From NCBI GenBank assembly GCA_030272155.1, contig CP126192.1, positions 1,398,501-1,462,500 on the forward strand: DNA of 64,000 nucleotides. Reading direction: 5' to 3'. How positions within the stretch are numbered: position 1 is the stretch's first letter; each line of letters starts with the position of its first letter. The position numbers and the translations under genes are program-made. The notes below the pieces were generated by a model. It saw only the letters and a program-made list of their open reading frames with translations, was not told the origin of the DNA and did not search any database. Below are positions 35,691-45,688 of the stretch, piece by piece. Source of the DNA: Tetradesmus obliquus. Its lineage: Eukaryota > Chlorophyta > Chlorophyceae > Sphaeropleales > Scenedesmaceae.

Positions 35691-36577
35691 CGGCAGCAGC
35701 CAGTGGTACGATGCTGCCGTGGCAGCTGCACTTTGCGCACAACAAAGAGATAGGCACTGCGCGGTGTGTTTGTTGGTCATGTTTTTGCTGCCTTGGACCC
35801 TGCAAGGTTGCGCTGGTGGCAGCTGCTGAACTGCTGGGTTGCATTGCATGCAGTAGCTGCTTTTGTGGCTGCGCTGCTTTGGCGGATCATGTTGAGTGTA
35901 GTATGTTTTGTTTTGGTGACTCACCGTCAAATGCCTGGCAGCATTCTATCACAAGGCCTCAGGCCCACGTGCTTGACATTTGGGCCTCAGCAGTGTATGT
36001 TAAGAGCAGCACTGCCTAATTAACACAGCAGTCAACAAGCTATGCTTGAAACAATGGCCCGCTGCGCACTGGGTGTGTCGTGAGAGACGGGCCTGGGGGA
36101 GACATACCATGTGGCACAATGGCCCACTGACAATCACCAGGTAGTGCTATTACAGTCACTGAGTGTGCAGCACAAACTCCGGTGCATGAATAGTGCTGGT
36201 AGAACAGATACGTTGTCTCATTGCAAAGTTTTTTGCAACTCTACTGAATAGAACGGACCTGCCGGACACTTCGGAAAGCCCGCCATGAAGCCCGCCTCAT
36301 CAGAAGCAGCAGAAACAGGAACCGCCATCTGCTGCTAACGTTGCATGCTTCGGCGCGGTATACATGCCACTAGCGACTTACTAAGCAAGCTTGAGAATCA
36401 AGCACGGCCAGGCTGCTGATGCTCGCTGGCATTGGAGACCCACAGCTGAATGGGCTGCACCCCCACGAGTACCAACATCGCCGTTCTTAGCTTTGAAGCA
36501 AACCGATCAACCACCACGTCGATAAGTCTGATTAATTTGTAATGCCGCGCAAGGTCCCTTCTTGAGAAGTACGTGAG
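35675..36577. other. Intergenic region and undefined 5' end of the next gene
   Basis: No complete exon can be assigned. An ATG at 36284 opens a 17-codon frame. Just before 36578 a stretch reads CRARSLLEKYV in a frame shifted relative to the zipper exon. The opposite strand is open over 36398-36793 but has no supporting signals. Confidence 0.35.
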
Positions 36578-39018
36578 CTGCAGGCCGATCTGCAGCACCG
36601 GCTGTCTCAAGTGTCCCAGCTGCAGCAAGAACAGAGGGAGCTGCAAATGCAGGTAGATTAAGATTCCGTGCTTGTTCACGCAGTGCTTGTTCACCGCAGC
36701 TGACGCAGCTGCCTGCAAGGGCATGCTTTGCTTGCAGCAGCAGGAGAAGCAGCAGCAGCAGCAGCAGCGCACATGCAACAGTAGCAACATCATCAGGGCA
36801 TCTGCAGCAGCATCGCGTCAGACCATAGCCTGCACACCAGTGCGGCTAAAATATCGTAGTCCAGAGGCGTCTGTGTGAGCTGCTGCCAATCTGTGGTTGC
36901 AATCTGTGATGGCATCCGTGCCGCACGCAGCATGACGCGCTGGTAGCCTTTGTCGATCTGCTGGGCTGGCTGAGAGATCAGCACGCACAGCAACAAGCAA
37001 GTGGGGAGTCACAGCAGCAGCAGCAGCAGCAGCAGCCATCGCTGGCTTTCCTCGGCAACACCAGCGAACTGCTGCTGCTTGATCAGCTGCGCTACCTGCC
37101 ATACAGCGGCGCTGGGAGCGATGCCACAGCAAAAACATCAGAAGCAGCAGCAGCGCCACATTGTGAAGGCCTACAGCGTGTTGAGGGTGAGGCGGCGGCC
37201 AGCAGCCTTGAGCAGCGCATTGCCCCGCAGGGTGACCCCATGTACTGGCTGCGCTGGATGCTGGCACAGGTGCGACTCTGGTGTCTACCAGTGATCAATA
37301 TAGATGCTATTTGCTGTATCGCTGCCTGCGTCACACATTTCGCTCCTGGCGATGCTGCCCAGGCAATCGTCCACCGAGGTCTGTAGGGCAGCAGTGCTCC
37401 TTGCAACAGAATGCAACCTTGTGGATGTGTTGTCATGGAGAGACAGTCTAACCGTCACGCGCTGTGTCAAGAGCAGCACTCTGCTCTCCGGCGCACGTGC
37501 CCTCACTGCCTATGACACATGCACAGCCATTGCATGCAAGTTAAGTTGCGGCTCTGCTGGCCGTGTTGCTGTTGTGACGCCTGCTGCCTTGCTGCTGGTG
37601 CGCGTGTTGGCTGCAGCCACTGCACCCTGAGGCCTACACCATCACTGTGGAGCAGCTGACAGCCCACTATAAACAGGTAGGCATGTGTGAACCAGCAGCA
37701 TGGCATCGGCAGCAGCAAGAACGTGCCAGCAGCAGCTGTCTGGCGCACTGGGCGCGGGCTAAGCATAATGTAATCAGACTGACAGCTGCGCAAGACAGCA
37801 AGTGATGGCATCTACAGCACACGTTGGCCATGCGCGCTGTTCCGAACTGCCTAGCCGTGCCTGATATGGACGACGCCTGTGGCAGCTAATCCTGTGCGGA
37901 ACCTGCAGCAGGTTCGCATGCCACTGCGGAGGCTCACACAGCGCCTTGCCAAGTAGTAAGCATCACAACTCGCGTATGCTGTGCCGTGCCTGGCTGCCGC
38001 TGCCATCATGCTGCAGACTCTGCGAGAGCTGAGCATGCTGCTGCACCAGCTGGGCCATGGGCCTGGCTCCGCGCCTGCACACAGCAGCAGCGATGCCGGC
38101 ACAGCAGCACAGCAGCAGTCAGACAGCGCTGATGCCGCGCAGGATCCATACGTACGCATGGCAAAGCTGATACTGGAGCATGCGCACCTGATGGTGTCTG
38201 AGATTGTGGCTGGCCGCGCTTACGTGCTGGGTGCATTCTGCATGACGCACCCAGAGACAGGCAAGGCCAGGGCTGAGCATGACGTGGGCCGCTACAGGCG
38301 GGCGGTGCAGCAGATCAAGCTGAAGCCGGAGCAGGTGGCTGACATGTGTGGCGTGATGAAGGTGTTGGAGCGCATCTATGCGCCAATAGCTGCGCAGCGG
38401 CGGGAGCTGCAACTCGTGCTGGGCTTGCAGCTGGCTGGCACAACCGCTGGTGCTGCTGCTGATGCTGCTGGTGGCGGCAGCTTCATGCAAGGCAAATACA
38501 GCAGCAGCAGCGGGGCTGGCGGCAGCAGCAAGAGCGGGGCTGGCGGCAACATCAGCAGCAGGGCTGGCGGCAGCCGGGCTGGTGGCAGCAGCAGCAGCAG
38601 CAGCAGGTGTACAGAGGCTGATGTGCAGCCGCCAAGCAGCATGCTGCAGCACCTGACGGAGTCTGATGTCAAAGCACAGAAGCTGCGGCGGCTGCAGCTG
38701 CTGCTGGCCAAGGAGGGCATGATCTCCACAGGCATAGGCCAGTTGCTGGGCGGGGCGCTGGAGCTGCCGCAGCTGGCGCGGCTGATGGTGCTGATGGAGT
38801 ATCCTTTGCAGTGGGTGACGTTTGGGTTGACAGTGGTGGAGATGCAGCAGCAGGGCATGCTGCAGCAGGGCCAGCAGCAGCAGCAGCAGCAGCAGCATCG
38901 GAAGCAGCAGCAAGGGCTGCAGAGGCAGGCACGGCGCCAGCAGCAGGTGGTGCTGTCAAAGAAGCTTGTATCATCCGTGAGGAAGAAGCTTGAGGTATGC
39001 AGCATCAGCCATGTGTGA
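36578..39018 (+). CDS. Gln-rich leucine-zipper protein, possibly bZIP-like; 5' end undefined
   Basis: Supported exons are 36578-36652, 36931-37269, 37617-37676 and 38017-39018, all phase 0; one more starting at 36700 is likely but its end is unclear. The first reads LQADLQHRLSQVSQL and on to ELQMQ. Joined to LTQL of the next exon it gives heptads with Leu at d positions 1, 15, 22 and 29. Later exons read HDALVAFVDLLGWLRDQ, then poly-Gln, then DPMYWLRWMLAQ and AYTITVEQLTAHYKQ. The long last exon has ILEHAHLMVSEIVAG and LKPEQVADMCGVMKVLERIY, ending in Ser/Gly and Gln repeats. Algal bZIP factors can show a similar layout, but an intact basic region is not found upstream of the zipper. A regulatory role is inference. 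Confidence 0.5.
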
Positions 39019-39040
39019 TGCTGGCCGGGAGTCAGTGAAT

Positions 39041-39076
39041 GAGTGAGTGAGTGAGTGAGTGAGTGAGTGAGTGAGT
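39041..39076 (+). repeat. (GAGT)9 microsatellite
   Basis: Nine perfect GAGT units lie just after the stop of the zipper gene, in its likely 3' untranslated region. Confidence 0.95.
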
Positions 39077-40177
39077 GGCTACCCAGGGCACTCTACAGCG
39101 CCTGGGTACGTTGAGCCTGGAGAGGGTGTGTGTGGGCAGGGGCCGGCGCCCCTGGGCGCCACCCCCTCTACCTGTCCGCCTTTGGTTTCTGCTGTGAATT
39201 AGTTCGTTTGCGCACTCATGCCACCTGTGCAACTTGATGTCAGGGATGCTGCGTGTGTAGGTTTGCCAGTGCACAGAGCTAGGGACGTGTTTGTGGGAAG
39301 GTCCGCATCTCGCACTGTGAGGTAACGGTTGCATGGCAGGCGTGTTGAGACATCACCGTCTGGCCATCGTACTTGAAAACCCAGGTCTGAGAGCAAAATG
39401 GCACTGGCGCCTCAGCTGTTGTGTATGGCCTTCAATTATCAGGGACCCAGCGGATTGTGGGAGTCAGCGACGGTGGTGCACAGTTTAATGCATGTGCTGA
39501 TAGCTTGGTGGCAGCTGTCAGTTTCACCACATCCTGGGGGGGTATCGAGGGCTCTTAACTGCGCCGTAGCGTTGTAGCTGCTTGTGTGTCGGCGCTACGC
39601 CAAGCATACATCCTATAGCTAGCTTCTTGGTGTAAGGAGACACTTGTGCTGGTCAAGCATATGTGGCTATATCTGTGATCCGTCTGGTCGCAATGCTGCA
39701 GCCATTGCTCAGTATGGTGTGAATGCATATCAAACTTGCCAAACCATCTGTGCGGTGTGGCACAGCTGCAACAACGCCGTGCTATGCGCCATATGGCAGC
39801 TGGCCGTTTGTGGGTGCTGGGAGCCGTGGACAGCTGCCGGTGTGTCTGAGGCAGTAGTGGGGTTGTCGCACTGCGAGAAACCTTGTCGATGGTGTGTGGT
39901 TGTGTATCGCCGCCGGCATGTGCGTGTGAGGTAGAACCACCGCTTTATGGCACTGCAGTCACTGTGCACGTGTATTGCCGATGGTGTGTGGTGGTGTACC
40001 ACCGCCGGCATGTGCTTGACACTTTTAGGGCCTACATGAGTGTGCCATTCATCAAAAATTAACCATCAGCAAGGGGGGAGCTGCTCATTGAAGGGCAGAG
40101 TACATGATACAACCAGCATGCGTTCTTGCACACTAGCACCGGGTTCACATGTCATCCAGCCACATCTGTGCACAGCT
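39077..40177. other. Intergenic region with TGTAA and a spaced repeat
   Basis: TGTAA at 39631-39635 may end the zipper gene. A phrase of the form GATGGTGTGTGG, then GCCGCCGGCATGTGC, occurs at about 39888-39925 and again at 39980-40017, 92 bases apart. A Cys-rich 96-codon frame at 39644-39934 has no splice signals or motif and is not called. Confidence 0.4.
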
Positions 40178-40310
40178 GCTTGGCAAAGGCAGGCGGCTTG
40201 CATGCCGCGCAGCGGTGCTGCTGGGCAGCGCAGCGAGACGTGCTGGGGAAGCAGCAGCAGTGCTGCAGCTAGAGGCAGGGGCGTGGCCAAAGTAGCCGGC
40301 TGCAGCAGCA
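40178..40310 (+). repeat. Duplicated segment, copy B (GH10 3'-end homologue)
   Basis: This stand-alone copy of the GH10 gene end keeps the same reading frame: GKGRR, AAVLLGS, AGEA and EAGAWPK then TAG, as in 35560-35690. No other part of GH10 is seen beside it. Similarity stops within a few bases on the left and about 20 bases past the stop on the right. Confidence 0.7.
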
Positions 40311-40738
40311 GCAGGCTGCCGGGCGGCTGCCGCCGTGAGCGGTAACAGCCTGTTACACAATCAGCTGGTGATGTCATGTTGTTTGATTGTTGGTGCCGGT
40401 GCTTGGTTAGCCATACGTCAATTTGTTTAGGGGCCTATTGAGTTGCAGTAGTGGCGCTTGTTGCAACAGCTGGGGTGCATTGCCTGCAAGTGTAGCTGTG
40501 AGTGTCGTGCTACGCAGGTAGTTCGCTACTGTGCTGCGGCTGTCTGTGTTGAATGCCTTGGGTCAGAACTTTCCCATCCCGTTGCCATCACATCCCTGCA
40601 CACACATGGTGGTCGGTCCTGATGCCAGCCACCATCCCAGTCACATGCAATGGAAAGGAGGACGGCGCTGCACAGCTCGAATGACCCTTCTGCAGTTACA
40701 ACTGGAACTGGGGTGATACACCATGTTTGACATTTAAG

Positions 40739-41137
40739 CTGCCCAGAGCCTGCCTTTGGCCAGAGCATAGCGCTACGCCAGAACTTCTGGAGCTTGCAGT
40801 ACCCCAACCACGCCATCTTCAAATATCACAACTTCACCACACCGGCAGCCAGTCAGGACTGGGGCATGCCAGCGCATCTCTTTGGCTGCTACCGGCAACT
40901 CACAACGCATGCCGTGGTTAGTGCTGCGTGGCACCACATGTCAGCCCAACCTTTGGGCAGTGCATCATGCACTGGCATGCTGCCAGGCTGCACAGGAATC
41001 CTTGTGTGCCGCCGTCAGTCAACTTGGACGTACGTTTCACAACCCAAGCCTCCAAATTCAAATGTCGGAAACAAGTGCACCCCGAAGCACAGTACGACAC
41101 AGCATGCACTCTCATACAGGCCGCCCTCAGCTGCTAA
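40739..41137 (+). CDS. Unidentified coding segment, possibly a gene remnant
   Basis: From an AG at 40737-40738 the frame reads SCPEPAFGQSIALRQNFW, then YPNHAIFKYHNFTTPA, then DWGMPAHLFGCYRQL, ending at a possible donor at 40917 (GTTAGT). Further on, about 41014-41137, VNLDVRFTTQASKFKCRKQ and EAQYDTACTLIQAALSC are open to a stop. Residue mix and Cys placement look like real, perhaps secreted, protein rather than triplet-repeat noise. The two blocks do not join in phase with the splice sites I can see, and no start is found. It may be an unrecognised gene with more exons or a decayed one. Confidence 0.3.
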
Positions 41138-41848
41138 ACACGAGCAACATGTAACAACCTAACACGCAGCGTGCATGTACCAGCTGCGCGCATGCAGTGT
41201 ACCAGCAGCATAGAGCGTCTTTTCAAGACATGCAAACCCACACAACCCGCATGCAGGCAGTGCAGTACAACCACTACTCAACTATCTAGGACGTGCTGGA
41301 CTCCGTCCTTGCCCGACGCATCTCCTACAGTACGGGGTGCAATCAACATGTTCTGTAAAGATGCGGCAACTTCATGCGTTGTTTGAATCAGGGCCCAGGT
41401 GTGCTCAGGTGGCACACCTTACCTTTCGAAAATAACAGCCAAGGTACAGTATCAAGTTATAACAGCAAAGCCTGATCACTGCAGCACCTGCACAATTCAA
41501 GGTATGGCACACAAGAAAGCCACAAGAAAGCAGCACGTGCACAGCTAGCGGAGCTGCAAGTATGCACCTGCCTTGGCACTGAGGACATGGCCTCACACAA
41601 ACAAGGCAGGTGTGTCCCAGATACAAGCACGACAACACAAAGACGAAACAAAGCACACCTTTTGCCCAACCTCAGGCGCCATATGCTGAGCCCTGGCCTG
41701 TTTGTGCTATTCATGCATTGCTGCATTGCATTGCTGCCTCTCGCGCATGCACACATGAAAGCATGAGCAGCCATGCTGCTGCCAGCTCTCAAAGTATACC
41801 GCACCAGCAGTCATCTCTGGGAGGCTGGCCACATGATTGTTGGCGGCT
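41138..41848. other. Intergenic region
   Basis: Small frames only, with no splice-supported exon. An 11-base phrase CACAAGAAAGC is repeated at 41510-41530. Nothing else is seen. Confidence 0.4.
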
Positions 41849-44800
41849 TCACAGGCGCCCAAAGCGTCCACCTCCGCCGCCACCGCGGGCGCCACCCCTG
41901 GCGCCACCCAACCCACCTGCCGCAGGCCGCGTCGCGGGCATGCTGGGGCGGGTGCTGGGCACGTACGCAGGCCGCGTTGTTGGCATGCTGGGCCGAGTTG
42001 TTGGCCTGGTGGTCGGCATGCTAGGCCGGGTGGTGGGGTAGCTGGGGCGTGTTGTGGGCATGCTGGGGCGCGTGGTTGGGGTGCTGGGCCTGGTTGTCGG
42101 CATGCTAGGGCGAGTAGTCGGCATGCTGGGGCGAGTTTCTGGCATGCTTGGGCGGGTGGTGGGCAGGTTGGCTGCGGGGCGGCTCACCCAGGAGGGCTGC
42201 TCGCCGATGGATGGCCGGGAGCCGCCGCCGTTGCCGCCTGGCAGCAGCTGCCCAGGGCCAGCGGGCCGGCCTGCATGTTGCGCAGCGCGGCAGAAGCATG
42301 TTGCGGTGCCTCAGTCAGGAGCCTGCATGTGCAAGGGCTTGTGCAAGCTGTCTGGGATGTCAGACGCTCTGGCAGTCAGCTACCATCAGTGATGGTCCTA
42401 CCTGTACATGTTGCCATTTTGAGCCGTGACATGCTGCCTGTGCCTGCATACTGCATAGTGGCCCTGGCGTATGGCATTGTATGGTTATCGTGCGTAGTTC
42501 TAACAGGCAGTACAATGTCACATTGACTGCCGCGTGCCTCAGGTACGTATGAGTCACAATGTCTAATCATCCACTACATTGATAGTAACAGGTCCTGTTA
42601 CACTGTGTCTAGCTGGCTGAAATGTTGGCTGGCGTCCTGCGGCGGCCGCAAGCCGCAGTGAGCTGGCCCTGCACGTGTGCGTATCTAGCTGCATGTGCTG
42701 CAGCTGAGCATGCACCTGCTGACTAAGCGCACTGGGTGGCTGCACCCTGGACACACCTGCCGGGCGTGTTGAGGGTGCACCGCCTGAGGCACCAGGCCCC
42801 CTGTGGATGGGGGTGGCGGGGCGGGTGGAGGGCCACGGCTTGCCGCCGGGCGGGCGCAGCGGCATGATGGGCTGGAAGCTGGGGGGCTGCAGTGCAAGGG
42901 AGGAGGGGGCGGGGCAGGCGGCGTGGGGCAGCAGTCGTGCAGGTAAGCACGGGCAGAAGGAACTCCACCCTGCCTCGTCTGGCTGGTGTGCAGAGAGAGC
43001 CAGCAAAGCTGCAGCTGGGCGGTGTACAACACATGATGCCCGGAGTAGCACACACAGAAAGGAATGCCGCACAACATGCTATTTCAAGTCCCTGCCACCA
43101 CAGTGTTTGGGCTGCAATGCTGCTGTAACCATTCCCACGTAAAGAAACAGCAGCAGCAGCAGCAGGTGCAATGCCAGGCGCCGCCTCACCCTGTTTCCTG
43201 GCCGCCAGCCGGGTAGGGGGCTCCCTGGGCGCCAGCCTGGTGGTGGCGGCCTGATGGGCAGCAGCGGCCCGGGGCGGTTGAAGATGGGCGGCTTCACCCA
43301 GCCGGGGCGCAGCGGGTTCCACAGCGGCAGCCACCAGCGCGGCCTGTAGTAGCCCCAGGAGTCGTCCCAGGAGTCGAAGCCATAGCTGGGGATGCCTGCA
43401 GTATATACGATGAGGGGTGCCACGTGACAGGGGTGAGGCAATGAGCACAGGTAATGTTACTTGCAGGTATCAAAGATATGGGGCAAGTGTGTTGCACCAG
43501 GCTGTGGTAGTGACAGTAGGGGCACCAGGACAGCACTGCAGGGGCACAAAGACAGCACAGCAGCTGGCAGCTGCTGGTTTAAAATGTGTGGCAAGCGCAC
43601 TGCCCTGCCACAGACTGCGGCTGCTGTGGCGAGTCGCGCCATGCTGCTCACTCACCAATGCACGTGTTGGCAAAGCTGCAGATGGATGCTGGGCCCTGCA
43701 GGGTGGCACAGCACAGAAACGCAGTGGTCAGCAGGCATGCATCTGCAATGACCCCACAGCATTGCTAGAGCAGCAGCACTGCAACTGCATGCTCATGTGC
43801 TACGCCGCCGCCCTGCAAGCTGCATGTTGGCTGTTGTGTGGGCTGGCGCGCCTCACCCAGCAGGAGCCGCCCCACACGTTGAAGGGGTCGCATGTGCCAC
43901 CCGATGAGATCAGTGTAGGACCTGCATACAGCAGCAACAGCAGCAGCAGCCACATGAATGGTAAGAGGTGTGCGTCACAGCTAGCCACAATTGCTATGCC
44001 ATGTAGGAAGTCAGACACAAGAACACTCCTTCCTGGGACAATCGCACAGCAGAAACAGCAGAAACAACACAGTGCTTGTGTCCTATGCTTGGTTCTGTGC
44101 CATGCAGCCTTCCATGCAGCGCACCTCCGTTGAAGATGTATGTGTTGCCAGATGAGTAGCTGCTGCTGCTGGGTGCCGGGCAGCCCACTGCAATGTACTC
44201 AAACATCACCGGGTACACATCACTGGTGAGGGGGCTGCTGCAGCTAGGGTCCATGGACACGAAGTAGCGGCCGTCGCTGTTGTCCATGCGCAGCACCGCG
44301 CTGTTGTCAGCAAGCACGGAGCGCGGTAGGCAGCACTGCCCCGGGTACTGCTGCTGCAGCTGCGCCAGGTCAACCACCAGCCCAGACTGCAGCGTGATGC
44401 CTGCAGCACGTCAACAACACAGCAGCAACACGCACATGAGCCACACTCAGGGGACGCACTCAATTCTGGCACGATCAACATCGAGCGCAGGATGCAATAG
44501 AGGGAGTTGCAGTGACTGCCAGCAAGTGGCGCACAGCAATGACTGCAGTTGTCGGCTGGCTACATGCCGCAGCACTCGTCCAACCAGCCTGCTTGCTGCA
44601 GCGTGCTGCTGCGCTCACTTGGCCCCGAGCTGATGGCCTTGGTGTTGGCCTCAGGCACCGCCATGCACTTGCCGCTGTAGCCTGCATCGCACAGCGGCGC
44701 TGCCGTGCTGCACACCACATTGGGGTCCTGCCTGTTCTGGGAGTCCACGCACCAGTCGTCAGGCAGCGCCAGCTGCAGGCCTGCGGGGCGCAGCAGCGAG

Positions 44801-45688
44801 AGCGGTAGTTAAAAGTTTGTGCTGTGAACATGGGTCTTGAACCAAGGAGCATTAGCATGCAGAGGCAGCGCCAGTAGCTGTGGATGTTGCAAATACCAGT
44901 GGTATTACAACGGAGCGCAGGCGGTGCATGCTATGCGTGGTGCATCACAGGTTTCATTGGTTCTGTGCCAGCTGGGGTATGCATTGCAATATGACAGCCG
45001 AGCAGCACGCGCAGCAGCGCTAGTCTGCCGAGCTCACCTCCATCTGGACTGCAGTTGTTGCCCTTGCAGCTGCAGCACAGCAAACAGTAGAACAACAGCT
45101 CAGCTTACAACATTAGATGTGGTTGAGTAGCTGTTGCTGTACAACAAATGTTGTAAGCAACAACCAATGCTGCCCTGCAACGCGCTGTGCTTGGCATGCA
45201 CATGCATGCTGCGCTGTGCCTGGCGTGCACAAAATCAGATGCGCTGTGCTTGGCATGCACATGCATGCTGCGCTGTGCCTGGCGTGCAGGCAAGTTCAAG
45301 CTGAAGAGCTGCAGGAAGCTGGCACCTCACCTGCCACAGGCCCAAATGGCCTGGTAGGTGGAGGGGTATGCTGCGCTGGGCACGATCTGGTTGTTGTCCT
45401 TGCACTGCGGGTCGTTAGTCACGAAGAACTTGCCCCCGCTGCCATCCAGGCGCACGATGGGCGTGAAGTCGCCCAGGAAGTCTCGTGGGATGCAGCACTT
45501 CCAGTTGTTGGCCTTGTACAGCTCAGGCAGGTTGATCACCTGCCCCGACATCAGCGTCATGTCTGCGCAGGCACGGCACAGTTGGAGGAAAAGCCAGTGT
45601 CACCAGCAAGCAGCAGCACCAGCAGCAACAACAGCAGAGCAGCAGTGACTGTTGCGCATGGCTGCACACAGCTGATCGAGTACCACAT
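41849..45688 (-). CDS. Secreted Cys-rich two-repeat protein with Thr-Arg-Pro tail
   Basis: Ten exons keep phase: 45688-45604, 45562-45331, 45069-45038, 44780-44619, 44400-44125, 43921-43857, 43695-43656, 43395-43190, 42886-42757 and 42270-41849, giving 549 residues. The start MWYSISCVQPCATVTAALL runs into a Leu-rich core ending LLLAG, a signal peptide or anchor. Two related domains follow. The first has SGQVINLPELYKANNWKCCI, then VRLDGSGGKFFVTNDPQC; the second has SGLVVDLAQLQQQYPGQCCL, then LRMDNSDGRYFVSMDPSC. Between and after them are short Cys-rich exons (SCKGNNCSPDGG, GGTCDPFNVWGGSCW). The tail is Trp/Pro/Arg-rich (RPRWWLPLWNPLRPGW), then about eleven TTRPSMP-type units, then Gly/Arg. I do not recognise the domain. 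A wall or matrix protein is the natural guess; the Pro-rich tail could be hydroxylated and glycosylated. Confidence 0.7.
45182..45289 (+). repeat. 59-bp period tandem pair in an intron
   Basis: A 48-base block starting GCGCTGTGCTTGGCATGCAC occurs at 45182 and 45241. Each block is itself two half-copies. It lies in intron 2 of the Thr-Arg-Pro protein gene, just downstream of the donor of its second exon. Confidence 0.85.

Noticed and set aside
38466-38620. Gly/Ser repeat in the zipper gene as a separate gene or element
   Set aside because: It is an in-frame low-complexity part of the last exon.
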